DNA of 64,000 bases from Bacteroidota bacterium (GCA_017303995.1 JAFLBE010000004.1:62001-126000); one strand, 5' to 3'; positions 53,361 to 63,181 are shown, numbered from the stretch's first letter. Translations and numbers: made by a program. Notes: generated by a model not told the origin, from the sequence alone.

Positions 53361-55013
53361 ATGATTGACTTCCGTATGATGATCAATGGTTCTATTCCCG
53401 GTGGAATCTGGGCCTTTTTTATCACCTATTTTGTCATAATTGGTATAATAACCTACATTTTTTACAGCAGTGACCTGATGACCCGGTCACGGTATATCAA
53501 AAACGTAGTGTTATCAACAATTGCAAGTTTTTTCCTATATAGTGTGCTTTTGCTGCTTTTTCCGGCAAAACCGATCATCCCAAATGTGATTATTGCACCT
53601 GTTTTTTCTGAGAATTTAACTCCTGTGCAGGAAGCTTACCCTTATTTTCTGAATGAAATTCTCAGAAAATCCTACCCGGGAAAGTACCACGCTGTCGATA
53701 ATGAATCGGTTGACCGGTATATCAATTCCCATGGCTGGACGACTCAGGATTCAATTCTCGAGCATGTGAGATATCACAACACTCATTTTGTTGTTTTTCC
53801 TTCCATCCGACCTGATGGTGGTTGGGATTTTGATATGTACGACACCCGGTATGGCGATATAGAAAAATATGCCTCCTTTTCTGTAAATGCTGACCCTAGC
53901 TTTGAGCTTCAACTTGCTGATGGGGCGAATCAGATTTTACAGCAACTTTATCCCAAACTCACGATTTCGCAATCCAAATTAATTGAAGGACTAACCGCTT
54001 CTTTTCCTCAGGAAAAATCGCGACTGGCCAATTTCCTGAAAATTAAAAAGTGGATGAGTACAGGTCAGTATGAAAAAACAGCATCTTTTGCCGATTCTCT
54101 AACCAAACTGGATCCTGTTTTTGGGGTTTACGATTTTTACCTGGGCAAGGCAAGTTTTGAAATTGCGAAAGTGACTATTCTCGATCAGGCAAAACGACAG
54201 GAGCTGCTTTCAAAGGCAAATTTCTACCTGCTGGGTGCCGTAAAAAAAGATACACTCAATGCTGAATACATGAATCAGCTTGCCGATTTGTATTTGTTCA
54301 ACAGTGATTTTGAAAATGCCGACAATGCGGCAAAAGCCGGCTGGTTTATGGATCCGTACAATTATAAATCGTACCTGAATATTGGCCGGCTTCATAAAAG
54401 TCGTTGGCTCAAGTTTGAATTTTTAAATGGCGAATTGTTCAAAACTCAGGGCGGACTTATTCGCCGTTCTCTTGACTTGAATCCCTTTTCTTCAGAATCG
54501 TATTTTTTCCTTGGACTTTTACTTGAAGATGAACGGGACATAGAAGACATCAAGGGGGGCCGGGCTATTGAACATTATGAACAAGCCGTTGACCTCAATC
54601 CGAACTATCTCGATGCTATCACCAATCTTTGGAAACTTAAAATTCTCGGCCGGGATTTTAGTAACTTTCGTTTTTATTTCAACAAAATGCTGAGTTTATC
54701 GCCTGAAAATCCCGATGCGTTGTTCTACATGGGAATGAATTTCTATTACATGAACAATCAGGATTCTACCATTTATTATTTTACAGAGAATCTGAAATTA
54801 CGTGAAAACGGAAATGCTCACATGTATCTGGCTGCCGCCTATGAAAATGTGAGCGACACCGCCAATGCCGTGAAACATTACGTTGCCAGAGTGAAAAGCA
54901 GAGTCAGCGAGACGGACAGAATTGCTGCCAGCGCCTACAAACGGATCAGAGAACTTGACGCCAATACCTGGCGAAAACTGAATAAGGAAATTCCACCGGT
55001 AATTGAACAATGA
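53361..55013 (+). CDS. Membrane-anchored TolB-like/TPR protein
   Basis: A 550-residue protein with AAGGA 7 nt before its ATG. Two membrane segments at about residues 13-36 and 47-68 are followed by a TolB/FlgO-like domain (about 76-195: NVIIAPVFSENLTPVQEAYP, THFVVFPSIRPDGG). The rest, about 215-550, is TPR repeats (FYLGKASFEIAKVT, AIEHYEQAVDLNPNY, ALFYMGMNFYYMNNQ). TolB-like plus TPR is often seen behind adenylate cyclase or kinase domains in signalling proteins; here no output domain is present. It overlaps folP (ATGA) and starts the folP-pcm-dedA transcript. Function unknown. Confidence 0.65.
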   Translation: MIDFRMMINGSIPGGIWAFFITYFVIIGIITYIFYSSDLMTRSRYIKNVVLSTIASFFLYSVLLLLFPAKPIIPNVIIAPVFSENLTPVQEAYPYFLNEILRKSYPGKYHAVDNESVDRYINSHGWTTQDSILEHVRYHNTHFVVFPSIRPDGGWDFDMYDTRYGDIEKYASFSVNADPSFELQLADGANQILQQLYPKLTISQSKLIEGLTASFPQEKSRLANFLKIKKWMSTGQYEKTASFADSLTKLDPVFGVYDFYLGKASFEIAKVTILDQAKRQELLSKANFYLLGAVKKDTLNAEYMNQLADLYLFNSDFENADNAAKAGWFMDPYNYKSYLNIGRLHKSRWLKFEFLNGELFKTQGGLIRRSLDLNPFSSESYFFLGLLLEDERDIEDIKGGRAIEHYEQAVDLNPNYLDAITNLWKLKILGRDFSNFRFYFNKMLSLSPENPDALFYMGMNFYYMNNQDSTIYYFTENLKLRENGNAHMYLAAAYENVSDTANAVKHYVARVKSRVSETDRIAASAYKRIRELDANTWRKLNKEIPPVIEQ

Positions 55014-55852
55014 TCCTCACCGTTAACAGGAAATCATGGAATCTGGATTCAGAATTCATCATTCTCGGGATTCTGAATGTCACACCTGATTCTTTTTCGG
55101 ATGGGGGAAAATTTCTCGACTCTGAAAATGCGATTGAACATGGACTTCAGCTTATTGAACAAGGTGCAGATTGGATTGATATCGGTGCAGAAAGTACACG
55201 CCCGGGAAGTGATCCTGTATCAGCTGATGAGGAATGGAACCGTGTTGAACCTGTAATTTCAGGTTTACTTTTACGTAAACCTGAACTGATTCTCAGCATT
55301 GATACTACAAAAGCCATCATTGCGAAAAAAGCAGTACTTGCAGGATGTTCAGTTGTCAATGATATTTCTGGCGGCACTTTTGATCCTGAAATGCTCGCAA
55401 CAGTTTCAACCCTGAATGTTCCCTTTATTCTTATGCACACGGGTGGTCAGCCTAAGACCATGCAGGAGAAACCGGTTTACCAGAATGTGACTGCTGAAGT
55501 GAGAACCTTTTTACAAAAACAGGCAGAAAAGGCAAAATCCGCCGGAATAACATCGATTATTCTGGATCCCGGTTTTGGATTCGGAAAAACACTTGAACAT
55601 AACTATCAGCTTTTAAACGGACTCGATCAGATTTGCAGTTTGGGATTCCCTGTTCTGGCAGGCATTTCAAGGAAGAAAATGATTGGTGAAGTTACGGGCA
55701 AACGTCCGGAAGACCGGGTAACCGGTTCACGTACTGCCGAAACCATTGCTGCACTTAAAGGCGCACGCCTTTTTCGGGTTCACGATGTTGCTGAAACCCT
55801 TGACATGACCAAAGTCCTCTCTGCCTACCTGAAAGCAGGTCAGAACAAATGA
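55010..55852 (+). CDS. folP: Dihydropteroate synthase
   Basis: Condenses 6-hydroxymethyl-dihydropterin pyrophosphate with p-aminobenzoate; target of sulfonamides. The 280-residue TIM barrel has GILNVTPDSFSDGG near residues 20-33, the pABA/substrate loop GAESTRPGS near 60, and DPGFGFGKT near 188-196, then GISRKKMIGEV. It overlaps both the TPR gene before it and the glycosyltransferase after it (ATGA each time), so translation is coupled. Confidence 0.96.
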   Translation: MILTVNRKSWNLDSEFIILGILNVTPDSFSDGGKFLDSENAIEHGLQLIEQGADWIDIGAESTRPGSDPVSADEEWNRVEPVISGLLLRKPELILSIDTTKAIIAKKAVLAGCSVVNDISGGTFDPEMLATVSTLNVPFILMHTGGQPKTMQEKPVYQNVTAEVRTFLQKQAEKAKSAGITSIILDPGFGFGKTLEHNYQLLNGLDQICSLGFPVLAGISRKKMIGEVTGKRPEDRVTGSRTAETIAALKGARLFRVHDVAETLDMTKVLSAYLKAGQNK

Positions 55853-56529
55853 CCCCTTCAAATCTGAAAATTTCAGTTTTAATCCCAGCCTACCAATCGG
55901 CCGATTCACTTCCTGTTTTACTCCCCCTGATCAAAATGGAATTTCCGTTTAATGACATCCTGGTTGTGGATGATGGCAGCACTGACCGAACTGCTGAAAT
56001 GGCAAAGCTGGCCGGATGCCGTTTTTTCAGAATGGAAAAAAACCAGGGAAAAGGTGCAGCAATCAGTAAAGGGCTTACCCTTCTTTCGGGTTCTGATTGG
56101 GTAATCTGTATGGATTCTGATTTGCAACATGATCCGAAAGAACTTCACAATTTTATTTCAGCAATTCAGAAAAACGAATATGATCTTATCATCGGGCACC
56201 GGCATTTACATCACACGTCAATGCCAGTTACCCGTCAGATCAGTAATTTTTTAACCAGTAAACTGATCAGATTCCGGCTCGGACACAAAGTACCGGATTC
56301 ACAATGTGGATACCGGGCCATCAGAATGAGCAGCGATATTTCAAAAAGCTGCAAAGAAACCGGGTACATGTTTGAAACTGAATATCTCATCAAATCGTCA
56401 CTTTCGAAACGCCGAATCACCTGGATTCCAGTAAAAACAATCTATAATTCCAGTAAAAGTTACCTGCGTCCTTGGGTCAATACTCAAAAATTCATAACTT
56501 TGTGGTTTCGATCGTTTTTCTGGAATTGA
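55849..56529 (+). CDS. Family 2 glycosyltransferase
   Basis: A 226-residue GT-A enzyme of the dolichol-phosphate mannose synthase-like branch of GT2. The nucleotide-binding strand ISVLIPAYQSADSL begins at residue 9, VVDDGSTDRT at about 40-49, and the metal-binding DSD motif in CMDSDLQHDP near 86-95. GYRAIR and the HHTSMP loop are family features. No C-terminal membrane segments are present, so it is probably peripheral to the inner membrane. The acceptor is unknown. It overlaps folP and abuts pcm. Confidence 0.88.
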   Translation: MTPSNLKISVLIPAYQSADSLPVLLPLIKMEFPFNDILVVDDGSTDRTAEMAKLAGCRFFRMEKNQGKGAAISKGLTLLSGSDWVICMDSDLQHDPKELHNFISAIQKNEYDLIIGHRHLHHTSMPVTRQISNFLTSKLIRFRLGHKVPDSQCGYRAIRMSSDISKSCKETGYMFETEYLIKSSLSKRRITWIPVKTIYNSSKSYLRPWVNTQKFITLWFRSFFWN

Positions 56530-57177
56530 ATGGCAAATACCTTTTACACCAAAGCACGTACTGAACTGATTGCCATCCTGCGAAAAAAGGGCATTACCGA
56601 TGAACAGGTAATCGCCGCCGTCAATTCTGTTCCCCGTCATGAATTTGTTCAATCCAGCCTCATACACCGGGCGTACGAAGACGTTGCACTTCCCATCGGT
56701 TTAGCACAAACTATTTCCCAGCCGTTCACAGTTGCTATCATGAGCCAAAGCCTGCGGGCAAAACCGGGTTTCAAAATCCTCGAAATCGGTACGGGTTCCG
56801 GTTATCAGGCCGCCGTTCTGAAGGCCATGGGGTGTCAGGTTTTTTCAATTGAACGCCACCTCGACCTGATGAACAAAGCCAGAACTACCCTCGAACGTCT
56901 TGGCTACGGCATTGCCTGCCGGTGTGCTGATGGTACACTCGGGTGGAATCAATATGCTCCCTTTGACGGTATCATTGTAACGGCGGGCGGACCAACAGTT
57001 CCGCCAAGTCTCACCCGTCAATTAAAGATCGGCGCCCGTCTGGTAATTCCTATCGGAGATGATAAAGTTCAGAATTTGCATGTGATTACCCGTTTATCAG
57101 AAGAAGAATTCCAAACTGAAACTATTGAGGGATTCAAATTTGTTCCACTCATTGGCAAAGAAGGATGGGTTTCCTAA
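56530..57177 (+). CDS. pcm: Protein-L-isoaspartate O-methyltransferase
   Basis: Repairs isoaspartyl residues in damaged proteins using S-adenosylmethionine. The 215-residue protein has VPRHEFVQ near residue 34, the substrate loop LPIGLAQTISQPFTVA (about 55-70), and the SAM-binding LEIGTGSGYQAAVL (82-95). The later GRLVIPIGD-like segment GARLVIPIGDD is present. It starts right after the glycosyltransferase stop and ends 33 bp before dedA. Confidence 0.95.
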   Translation: MANTFYTKARTELIAILRKKGITDEQVIAAVNSVPRHEFVQSSLIHRAYEDVALPIGLAQTISQPFTVAIMSQSLRAKPGFKILEIGTGSGYQAAVLKAMGCQVFSIERHLDLMNKARTTLERLGYGIACRCADGTLGWNQYAPFDGIIVTAGGPTVPPSLTRQLKIGARLVIPIGDDKVQNLHVITRLSEEEFQTETIEGFKFVPLIGKEGWVS

Positions 57178-57209
57178 GTAAAACCCGGTTTATTTATATA
57201 AGGATTTGT

Positions 57210-57848
57210 ATGGAATTTATTCAGTATCTGATTGACCTTGTTCTCCACCTTGACGTTCACCTTAACGAACTTATTCTGATGTTCGGCGTGTGGACTTATG
57301 CCATTTTATTTCTAATCATTTTTGCGGAAACCGGCCTGGTAATAACCCCGTTTCTTCCCGGTGATTCCCTATTATTTGCCCTTGGTGCCCTGGCTGCCGG
57401 AGGTGCTTTTCACCTAGAGACCCTCATGATTTTGCTGACAATTGCCTCAATTGCAGGTGATACAACCAATTATTCCATCGGGAATTACCTTGGGCCGAAG
57501 GTTTTCCATTTTGAGAATTCCAGGTTTTTTAACAAAGATTATCTGATGAAAACTCACGGTTTTTATGAAAAACATGGCGGAAAGACCATTATTCTTGCAA
57601 AATTCCTGCCTATTTTCAGAACGTTTGCCCCGTTCGTCGCCGGAATCGGAAGTATGACCTATCCCAAATTTATCATGTTCAATGTCATTGGCGGATTGGT
57701 CTGGATAAACGGATTCCTTCTTCTTGGCTTCTTTTTCGGCAATATTCCGTTCGTAAAAGAGAACTTCGGGGTTGTTATTCTTGCTATCATTTTCATTTCG
57801 ATACTCCCTGCGGTTTATCAGGTTGTAAAGGCGAAAATGGCGAAATAA
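57210..57848 (+). CDS. DedA/VTT-family membrane protein
   Basis: A 212-residue inner membrane protein of the DedA family. These proteins affect membrane lipid scrambling and pH/envelope homeostasis; some recycle undecaprenyl phosphate. I start at 57210, where AAGGA lies 6 nt upstream; the frame is open 15 codons further but overlaps pcm. Diagnostic segments are FAETGLVITPFLPGDSLLFALG near residue 37-58, GDTTNYSIGNYLG, and FLPIFRTFAPFVAGIGSM near 135. Last gene of the operon. Confidence 0.92.
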   Translation: MEFIQYLIDLVLHLDVHLNELILMFGVWTYAILFLIIFAETGLVITPFLPGDSLLFALGALAAGGAFHLETLMILLTIASIAGDTTNYSIGNYLGPKVFHFENSRFFNKDYLMKTHGFYEKHGGKTIILAKFLPIFRTFAPFVAGIGSMTYPKFIMFNVIGGLVWINGFLLLGFFFGNIPFVKENFGVVILAIIFISILPAVYQVVKAKMAK

Positions 57849-57859
57849 GGAAAAATGCA

Positions 57860-58166
57860 TTAACCACAGAGAAACACGGAGTTAAACACAGAGGAACATA
57901 AAGTTTTTTCTGATTTTAAATTCCGGAACATTAAAAATGATTTTCTCTGTGAAACTCTGAGATAAACTCTGCTAACTCTCTTTAGACCCGTGCGATAGCT
58001 TGGGTGTGGAAAAATGCTTTTAACACAGAGGTCACAAAGTTTAAACACAGAGAACACGGAGTTTTTTTAAGGCTAATTCAAAAATAAAAAATCGAATTTC
58101 TCTGTGAAACTCTGTGAAAAATTCTGCTAACTCTCTTTAGACCCGTGCGATAGCTTGGGTGTGGTT
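57860..58166. repeat. Tandem pair of a CACAGAG/CACGGAG repeat ending AGACCCGTGCGATAGC
   Basis: Two related units about 155 bp apart fill the gap between dedA and the PfkB gene. Each has an ACACAGAG...CACGGAGTT stretch on the left, a CTCTGTGAAACTCTG stretch on the right (so each unit is roughly palindromic), and ends in an identical 41-bp block at 57969-58009 and 58124-58164 containing AGACCCGTGCGATAGCTTGG. No gene is visible. The CACAGAG phrase is a common dispersed intergenic text in environmental bacteria. Confidence 0.78.
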
Positions 58167-58202
58167 AAATAGTTTGATTTATAATTTAAAAAGGAAAATA
58201 AA

Positions 58203-59114
58203 ATGAGTCTTTTGGTTGTGGGTTCTGTCGCCCTGGATACCATCGAAACCCCATTCGGAAAAGCTGACGATGCACTTGGTGGTTCGGCTACCTTTATTTC
58301 AGCTGCTGCCTCTTTTTTCATGAAAGATATTTCTCTGGTAGGTGTTGTCGGAAGTGATTTTCCGAAGGAGCACATTGCTTTTCTTGCCGGAAAAGGAATT
58401 AACCTCGATGGACTCCAGATCATTGAAGGCGGAAAAACCTTTCGCTGGTCAGGCCGGTATCATTTCGATCTGAATACCCGCGATACGCTGGATACCCAAC
58501 TTAATGTATTCGAAAACTTCAATCCGATCATACCGGAAGCAGCAAAAAATGCAGAATATGTCGTTCTTGGGAATATCCACCCGGCACTTCAGCTTCAGGT
58601 TTTAGATCAGGTTAAAAATCCGAAATTAGTTATTGCCGACACCATGAATTTCTGGATCAGCGGTGCTTATGATCAGCTCGTAAAAACACTTGCCCGCGTT
58701 GATCTCCTTTCGATTAACGATTCAGAAGCCCGTGAACTGGCAAAAGAACATAATCTGGTGAAAGCTGCCCGAAAAATCATGGAAATGGGTCCACACACGC
58801 TGATCATCAAGAAAGGTGAACACGGCGCCCTCCTTTTCACCTCCGATTCCATTTTCAGTGCTCCTGCTTATCCGTTGGAAGATATTTTTGATCCGACCGG
58901 CGCCGGTGATACTTTCATGGGCGGATTCATCGGTTACCTTGCCAAACATGACAAACTCGATTTGGATCACCTGAAACGTGCAGTTATTTACGGTTCAACA
59001 CTGGCGTCCTATTCAGTTGAGAAATTCTCACTTGAAAGACTTCAGAACCTGACCAGTAAAGAAATTGAAAGCCGGTATCGGCAGTTTAAGAATTTGAGTC
59101 AGTTTGAGGAATAG
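58203..59114 (+). CDS. PfkB-family sugar/nucleoside kinase
   Basis: A ribokinase-fold kinase of 303 residues, cytoplasmic. The N-terminal GGSATFISAA (residues 26-35) and the C-terminal DPTGAGDTFMGGF (about 226-238) with the catalytic Asp are the two PfkB signatures. The conserved NDSEAREL segment near 175 and ending KEIESRYRQF fit a group of orthologues common in Bacteroidota/Ignavibacteria with no established substrate. AAAGGAAAA precedes the ATG. Single gene with its own terminator. Confidence 0.87.
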   Translation: MSLLVVGSVALDTIETPFGKADDALGGSATFISAAASFFMKDISLVGVVGSDFPKEHIAFLAGKGINLDGLQIIEGGKTFRWSGRYHFDLNTRDTLDTQLNVFENFNPIIPEAAKNAEYVVLGNIHPALQLQVLDQVKNPKLVIADTMNFWISGAYDQLVKTLARVDLLSINDSEARELAKEHNLVKAARKIMEMGPHTLIIKKGEHGALLFTSDSIFSAPAYPLEDIFDPTGAGDTFMGGFIGYLAKHDKLDLDHLKRAVIYGSTLASYSVEKFSLERLQNLTSKEIESRYRQFKNLSQFEE

Positions 59115-59156
59115 GAATTCTGGCAATGGTTAATTGTGAATGGTTAATGGTTAATG

Positions 59157-59194
59157 CGAAAAACCAAATCTGCAGTGCAGAATTGGTTTTTTGA
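59157..59194 (+). terminator. Terminator after the PfkB kinase gene
   Basis: AAAAACCAAATCTGCA pairs with TGCAGAATTGGTTTTTT (one mismatch) and ends in a T-run. The preceding 30 bases are GGTTAATGGTTAATG words. Confidence 0.75.
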
Positions 59195-59422
59195 AGGAAA
59201 GGTTTTCGACTTCCGTCCGGAATAAGAAGGTGCGAATAACAGGTTCAGTGGCCGGACGGGGTGTGCTCTTTACTCTCTTTTTCTACAAACAGGCCACCAC
59301 TACGTGGTTAAAAACCTCATTTTCCGCACTATACCGTATGCTTCGATACGTCCGTCGAACGATGGGCACTCAGCATGCCCCCCACTGACCACTTATAACT
59401 TGTAACTTATAACCTACTCCCC
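59195..59422. repeat. Repeat text between convergent genes
   Basis: With the terminator this makes a gene-free gap of 308 bases. It holds a TCCGTCCGG...CCGGACGG inverted pair (about 59213-59260), a CGATACGTCCGTCGAACG phrase related to the GTCCGTC hairpin near 5935, and CCACTTATAACTTGTAACTT text (59391-59411). Confidence 0.5.
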
Positions 59423-62400
59423 TCACATTTTCTTCGCTAAAATCACCACCGTTTTTCCTTCATGAATTTTCCCGCCAGCCGGATTCATAAATTCGGTTAG
59501 GAAAATATACGGTCCGATAGGGGCTATTTGTCCATCTTCTTTTTTTCCATCCCAGAAAATGACGCCTTCTGGTCCGGAAAGCGACCAGGGTTTTAGTTCT
59601 TTGATTTTTCTGCCCAGCCGGTCATAAATAGTGACGGATGCAGAACTGACCGGTTCTGAAAACCGGTAATGCAGTTCACAGACATCATCTCTGCCATCTT
59701 CATCCGGTGAAAAAGGATTTGGACTCACCCAAACTGATGATTTACTTCCCCCAGATTCCGGAAGTTTGACTGAATTGGATTTCCCGGGAGTGCCGCCAGC
59801 CGGATTTACCGATGATGACCAGTTCAGCGGATCGTTTGCATTGCTATTCAAATTCCGCCGTTCAAGAGCAATACTTTTCGTTGTTGCAAGTTCCTTTGAC
59901 TGCCATTTTGCGGAATAAAAAACCGAATCAACAACACTTCCCCACTGGTCTTTTAGTATCACAGCATCCCCATCTGCATTCAGATTCAGGGAAGATACAT
60001 TCAGAATGCAAACGCCCGGATTCCCCTTTAAATCTGAGAACTGATCGAATAATCCGGAATCGGCTGAAATCACGCCAAAATCGCTGGGCTGAATACTGAA
60101 TTTTGAATTTATTTTGACCATGTTTTGATTTCCGGTTTCGCTTGGTCTGTCTCTGATCGTCCAATTTTCAATGGAAACAGCTTCCGTGCCGGGATTGTAA
60201 ATCTCAACGTATTCTGAGTGGTCGGGTTTCCCGTCATTTCCATCCTGACGCGGATCAAACAGGATCTCCGAGATTTTTACAATTTCTCTTTTTACTGATG
60301 ACTTAACGTCAACTGCCTGAATATCATCATCCGGATTTTCATCTTCCGGCAAGGAAAGCTGAACCAGCAGGTGTCCGGTTTCTGTCCATGCCCACGATGC
60401 AGTAATCGAAATTTCGGCAAGCGCACCCATATCAAGTTGCTCATCTGAACCCGAAAAATGAGTTAATGGTGTTTCAGCATCCGGCAGTAAATCCTGATTG
60501 GTATCTGCCCAAACAGAAAGTTCTGGGAGGGCAATCGGGTTTTTCCCCCGGTTTTGAATCCTGAAAAAAACAGTTTTGGTCTCTCCCGGACGTAAAATAA
60601 CCGGTTCTGAGTTTAGAATAGCGACATTATTCTGAAAGGGAAACCGGGAATTCTTTTTGCCTGGTGTTCCCTGTTGATCCCAGGATTTCATCCAGTTTTC
60701 TTTTTGTGCTGATGGAAATTCAGGTTCGGTTTTTTCAACTGAAAAATCGGTCAATGGTTGACTAAACCAGGCAAACCGGTAAGTCAGACTATCAATCAGA
60801 ATTCCTCCGGGAGCAGAAATCTTAATGACATCACCGGTATCCTTCATGGCTGGGAGGGTTTTTATCCACCATGCTTTTCCCGATTTCAAGAAGGATGAAA
60901 CTCCGGTCGTATCTCTGAAAAGGACACCATAATTTCCTGGTTGAATTACCAGATCAGAACCACGAAGCGTAACTTTCCCTGCGGAAGAAGAATTGGCGAT
61001 CTGCCAGCCATCCAGATAAACCGGAAATGGAGATGGGTTAAAGAATTCAATAAATTCAGCCGACTTGTCACCAGCTGGAAGAAACTCATTGATCAGCAGG
61101 CATCCCGGTTCAAACGGAATCTGAAGTGAAAGTGTATCAGATCCTGCAGACAAATCGGGATTTTCAAACCGTGCAAAAAAGCGAGTTTCTCCCGGAATTG
61201 TGAGGTTGGAGACAAACTCAGTAACCAGTGAATCTCCAAACTCTAAAGTGATTCCAGCTCCAAGTGGCGTCATAGATAAAAGCTGTCCGGCGTGACCAGG
61301 TAAAATTTGGTAAACGGAAACATTTCCAGAGTCAATGCTTTTTCTTCCCTGATTCACAACTTTCATATTCAGGGTTACCGATTTGTTCTGCTGACCGGTA
61401 AGTTCAGAAATTCTCAAAAAAACCTGACTTTTATTTTCGGATGGAAGCAAACTGTTCTGCCATCCCGGGGTGCCGTGATGTTCCTTTGATTTTCCCCAAT
61501 TTTGAGACTTATTATTCACTTCCGGCAGGATTTTTTCTAAGCTGATGCCATTTCCAGGATCGGTTAACCAGATAAGTTTATCCAATGTATCACCAGAAAC
61601 GGAAAGTAAAACCACACTTTCTGACGAATTTTTCATCACCAGCGGAAGGTTACTGACTGCCTGAACGGAGTTAAGAGTATCCTCAATTCCGTCATATAAC
61701 TTTATCGTTTGGGTGTTGTAAAGCGGGTGGTGAACCAGAATCCGTTCTCCCGGTTGAATGAATCGTTTTCGTCCCGAAATCAGAAGGTCAGTTTTTCCGG
61801 AAATGAGCAGACGGATTTTACTCAAGTCGCCCGTCCGATTTGCTTTGGGATTGAAAAGTTCAACAAATTCATTCAACCCATCTGTTCCCTCCGGATTTGG
61901 CATGAGTTCAGACAAGGTCAAAGCTTCATCTGAAACCGGCCAGAAAACTTCAAATTGAAACGAAAGTGTGTCATTTTGTGGATTTGGATCTTTTGCCGAC
62001 TCCAGTTTTAAATCGATGCGGTAGTAACCCGGCTGGGATGGAATCACCGGAATTGAAATCTGCTTTTCACCGGTAAAAGGAGAAAAGGTCTGCAAAACTG
62101 TTTCAGAATTGAACTGCCAGTTGCCGGCATCCCAATAATAAATCCGCCCAAAAATTGAAATGTTCCCCGAAATCAAATCCCTGCTTTTCAGGTTGGCAAT
62201 GACCTTAAATTCAGTCTCGGTTTGTATAAAATCCGAATCCGTCAGAACAGAAAGTAACTGAACATCACCCGGAATTCCGGATTTAAGGTTTACCAAAACC
62301 GAAACGGAATCATTTACCGGATTTTCATCACCGGAAGTGATCAGTTTAAAAAGAAAGCTTGAAGTAGAAGAACCCGGGAAAACAGAAATCGTGATCGTGA

Positions 62401-63181
62401 GTGAGTCATCAGGTCCGGGTGGTGAAATTCCGGATTCTGTTTCACTGAGCGGATTTCCACCATCATCCAGTTCCAAAACTTTCAATGTGACCAGATTTGG
62501 ATGTTGCAAACCCGGATTACAAATTCTGAGTTCTGTAAAAATAGAATCTCCCAGCCAGGGATTTTCAGGTTTATAGCCAACAAGCTTCAACCCAAGATCT
62601 GTCAATGGAATGCCCGGAACGGAATTGAAATTTCCCGGCGATCCATAAAGCCAGTTGGATTGTTGCCAGTTTTTAGCTGGAAAATGATCGGATCCGGGTC
62701 CTGCAGAATTTCGCTTTTCGATGGAATAACCAGATGGAAAGTTGGTAGGTAAAGTCCATGATAACCAGGAAAGCGTATCTTTTCCATCCGCTGAAAGCAA
62801 AGCCAGATTGTCGGTTGAATTCCCGAGTCCGTTACCAATGGATGCATTACTGGTTTTGTAAACTGGAATCCCGGCTGGCAGAATATCATTGTACTGTCCT
62901 GAACCACCTGGCTCGAAATAATCACGGTCCAGAATAACCGCAAATCCGTTCGGTGCAAGTTTGCGTGGACCCCAGACATGAATCAGGCTGGAAAGGGAAA
63001 GATTATCCTTAAGTTTCAGGTCTGAAATATCAACAGAATCTGTTGGTGATAGATTATACAATTCAACAAACTCGGCATCAAATGAAACAGGTTTTGGCAT
63101 CACCTCCGTGATGACCGGCTGAGCAACCAAAACCGGGGAAATTCCGGTTGCCAAAAGGAACAAAAAAAAGGGGACTTTCAT
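59423..63181 (-). CDS. Exported lamin-tail-domain protein with FlgD-like C-terminus
   Basis: A 1252-residue exported protein. The start at 63181 lies 2 bp after the upstream stop and gives a signal peptide ending VLVAQ. Four lamin-tail-like domains are visible by the pattern I-x-E-x-x-P...EFVEL/EYVEIYNP: ITEVMPKPVSFDAEFVELYN, LSELMPNPEGTDGLNEFVEL, LINEFLPAGDKSAEFIEFFN and ISEILFDPRQDGND...EYVEIYNP. CARDB-like segments (NPLSE, NQGRKSIDSGNVSV) separate them. The last 100 residues (VSPNPFSPDEDGRDDVC, then TIYDRLGRKIKEL and WDGKKEDG) form a gliding-motility/type IX-like C-terminal fold. Function likely in surface binding or as a secreted scaffold; no catalytic residues seen. Confidence 0.78.
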   Translation of the reverse strand: MKVPFFLFLLATGISPVLVAQPVITEVMPKPVSFDAEFVELYNLSPTDSVDISDLKLKDNLSLSSLIHVWGPRKLAPNGFAVILDRDYFEPGGSGQYNDILPAGIPVYKTSNASIGNGLGNSTDNLALLSADGKDTLSWLSWTLPTNFPSGYSIEKRNSAGPGSDHFPAKNWQQSNWLYGSPGNFNSVPGIPLTDLGLKLVGYKPENPWLGDSIFTELRICNPGLQHPNLVTLKVLELDDGGNPLSETESGISPPGPDDSLTITISVFPGSSTSSFLFKLITSGDENPVNDSVSVLVNLKSGIPGDVQLLSVLTDSDFIQTETEFKVIANLKSRDLISGNISIFGRIYYWDAGNWQFNSETVLQTFSPFTGEKQISIPVIPSQPGYYRIDLKLESAKDPNPQNDTLSFQFEVFWPVSDEALTLSELMPNPEGTDGLNEFVELFNPKANRTGDLSKIRLLISGKTDLLISGRKRFIQPGERILVHHPLYNTQTIKLYDGIEDTLNSVQAVSNLPLVMKNSSESVVLLSVSGDTLDKLIWLTDPGNGISLEKILPEVNNKSQNWGKSKEHHGTPGWQNSLLPSENKSQVFLRISELTGQQNKSVTLNMKVVNQGRKSIDSGNVSVYQILPGHAGQLLSMTPLGAGITLEFGDSLVTEFVSNLTIPGETRFFARFENPDLSAGSDTLSLQIPFEPGCLLINEFLPAGDKSAEFIEFFNPSPFPVYLDGWQIANSSSAGKVTLRGSDLVIQPGNYGVLFRDTTGVSSFLKSGKAWWIKTLPAMKDTGDVIKISAPGGILIDSLTYRFAWFSQPLTDFSVEKTEPEFPSAQKENWMKSWDQQGTPGKKNSRFPFQNNVAILNSEPVILRPGETKTVFFRIQNRGKNPIALPELSVWADTNQDLLPDAETPLTHFSGSDEQLDMGALAEISITASWAWTETGHLLVQLSLPEDENPDDDIQAVDVKSSVKREIVKISEILFDPRQDGNDGKPDHSEYVEIYNPGTEAVSIENWTIRDRPSETGNQNMVKINSKFSIQPSDFGVISADSGLFDQFSDLKGNPGVCILNVSSLNLNADGDAVILKDQWGSVVDSVFYSAKWQSKELATTKSIALERRNLNSNANDPLNWSSSVNPAGGTPGKSNSVKLPESGGSKSSVWVSPNPFSPDEDGRDDVCELHYRFSEPVSSASVTIYDRLGRKIKELKPWSLSGPEGVIFWDGKKEDGQIAPIGPYIFLTEFMNPAGGKIHEGKTVVILAKKM

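Noticed and set aside
57860-58166. CRISPR array
   Set aside because: Only two units of about 155 bp, no short regular repeats with unique spacers, and no cas genes.
59191-59388. 65-residue frame between convergent genes
   Set aside because: It is made of repeat text and has no ribosome binding site or family pattern.
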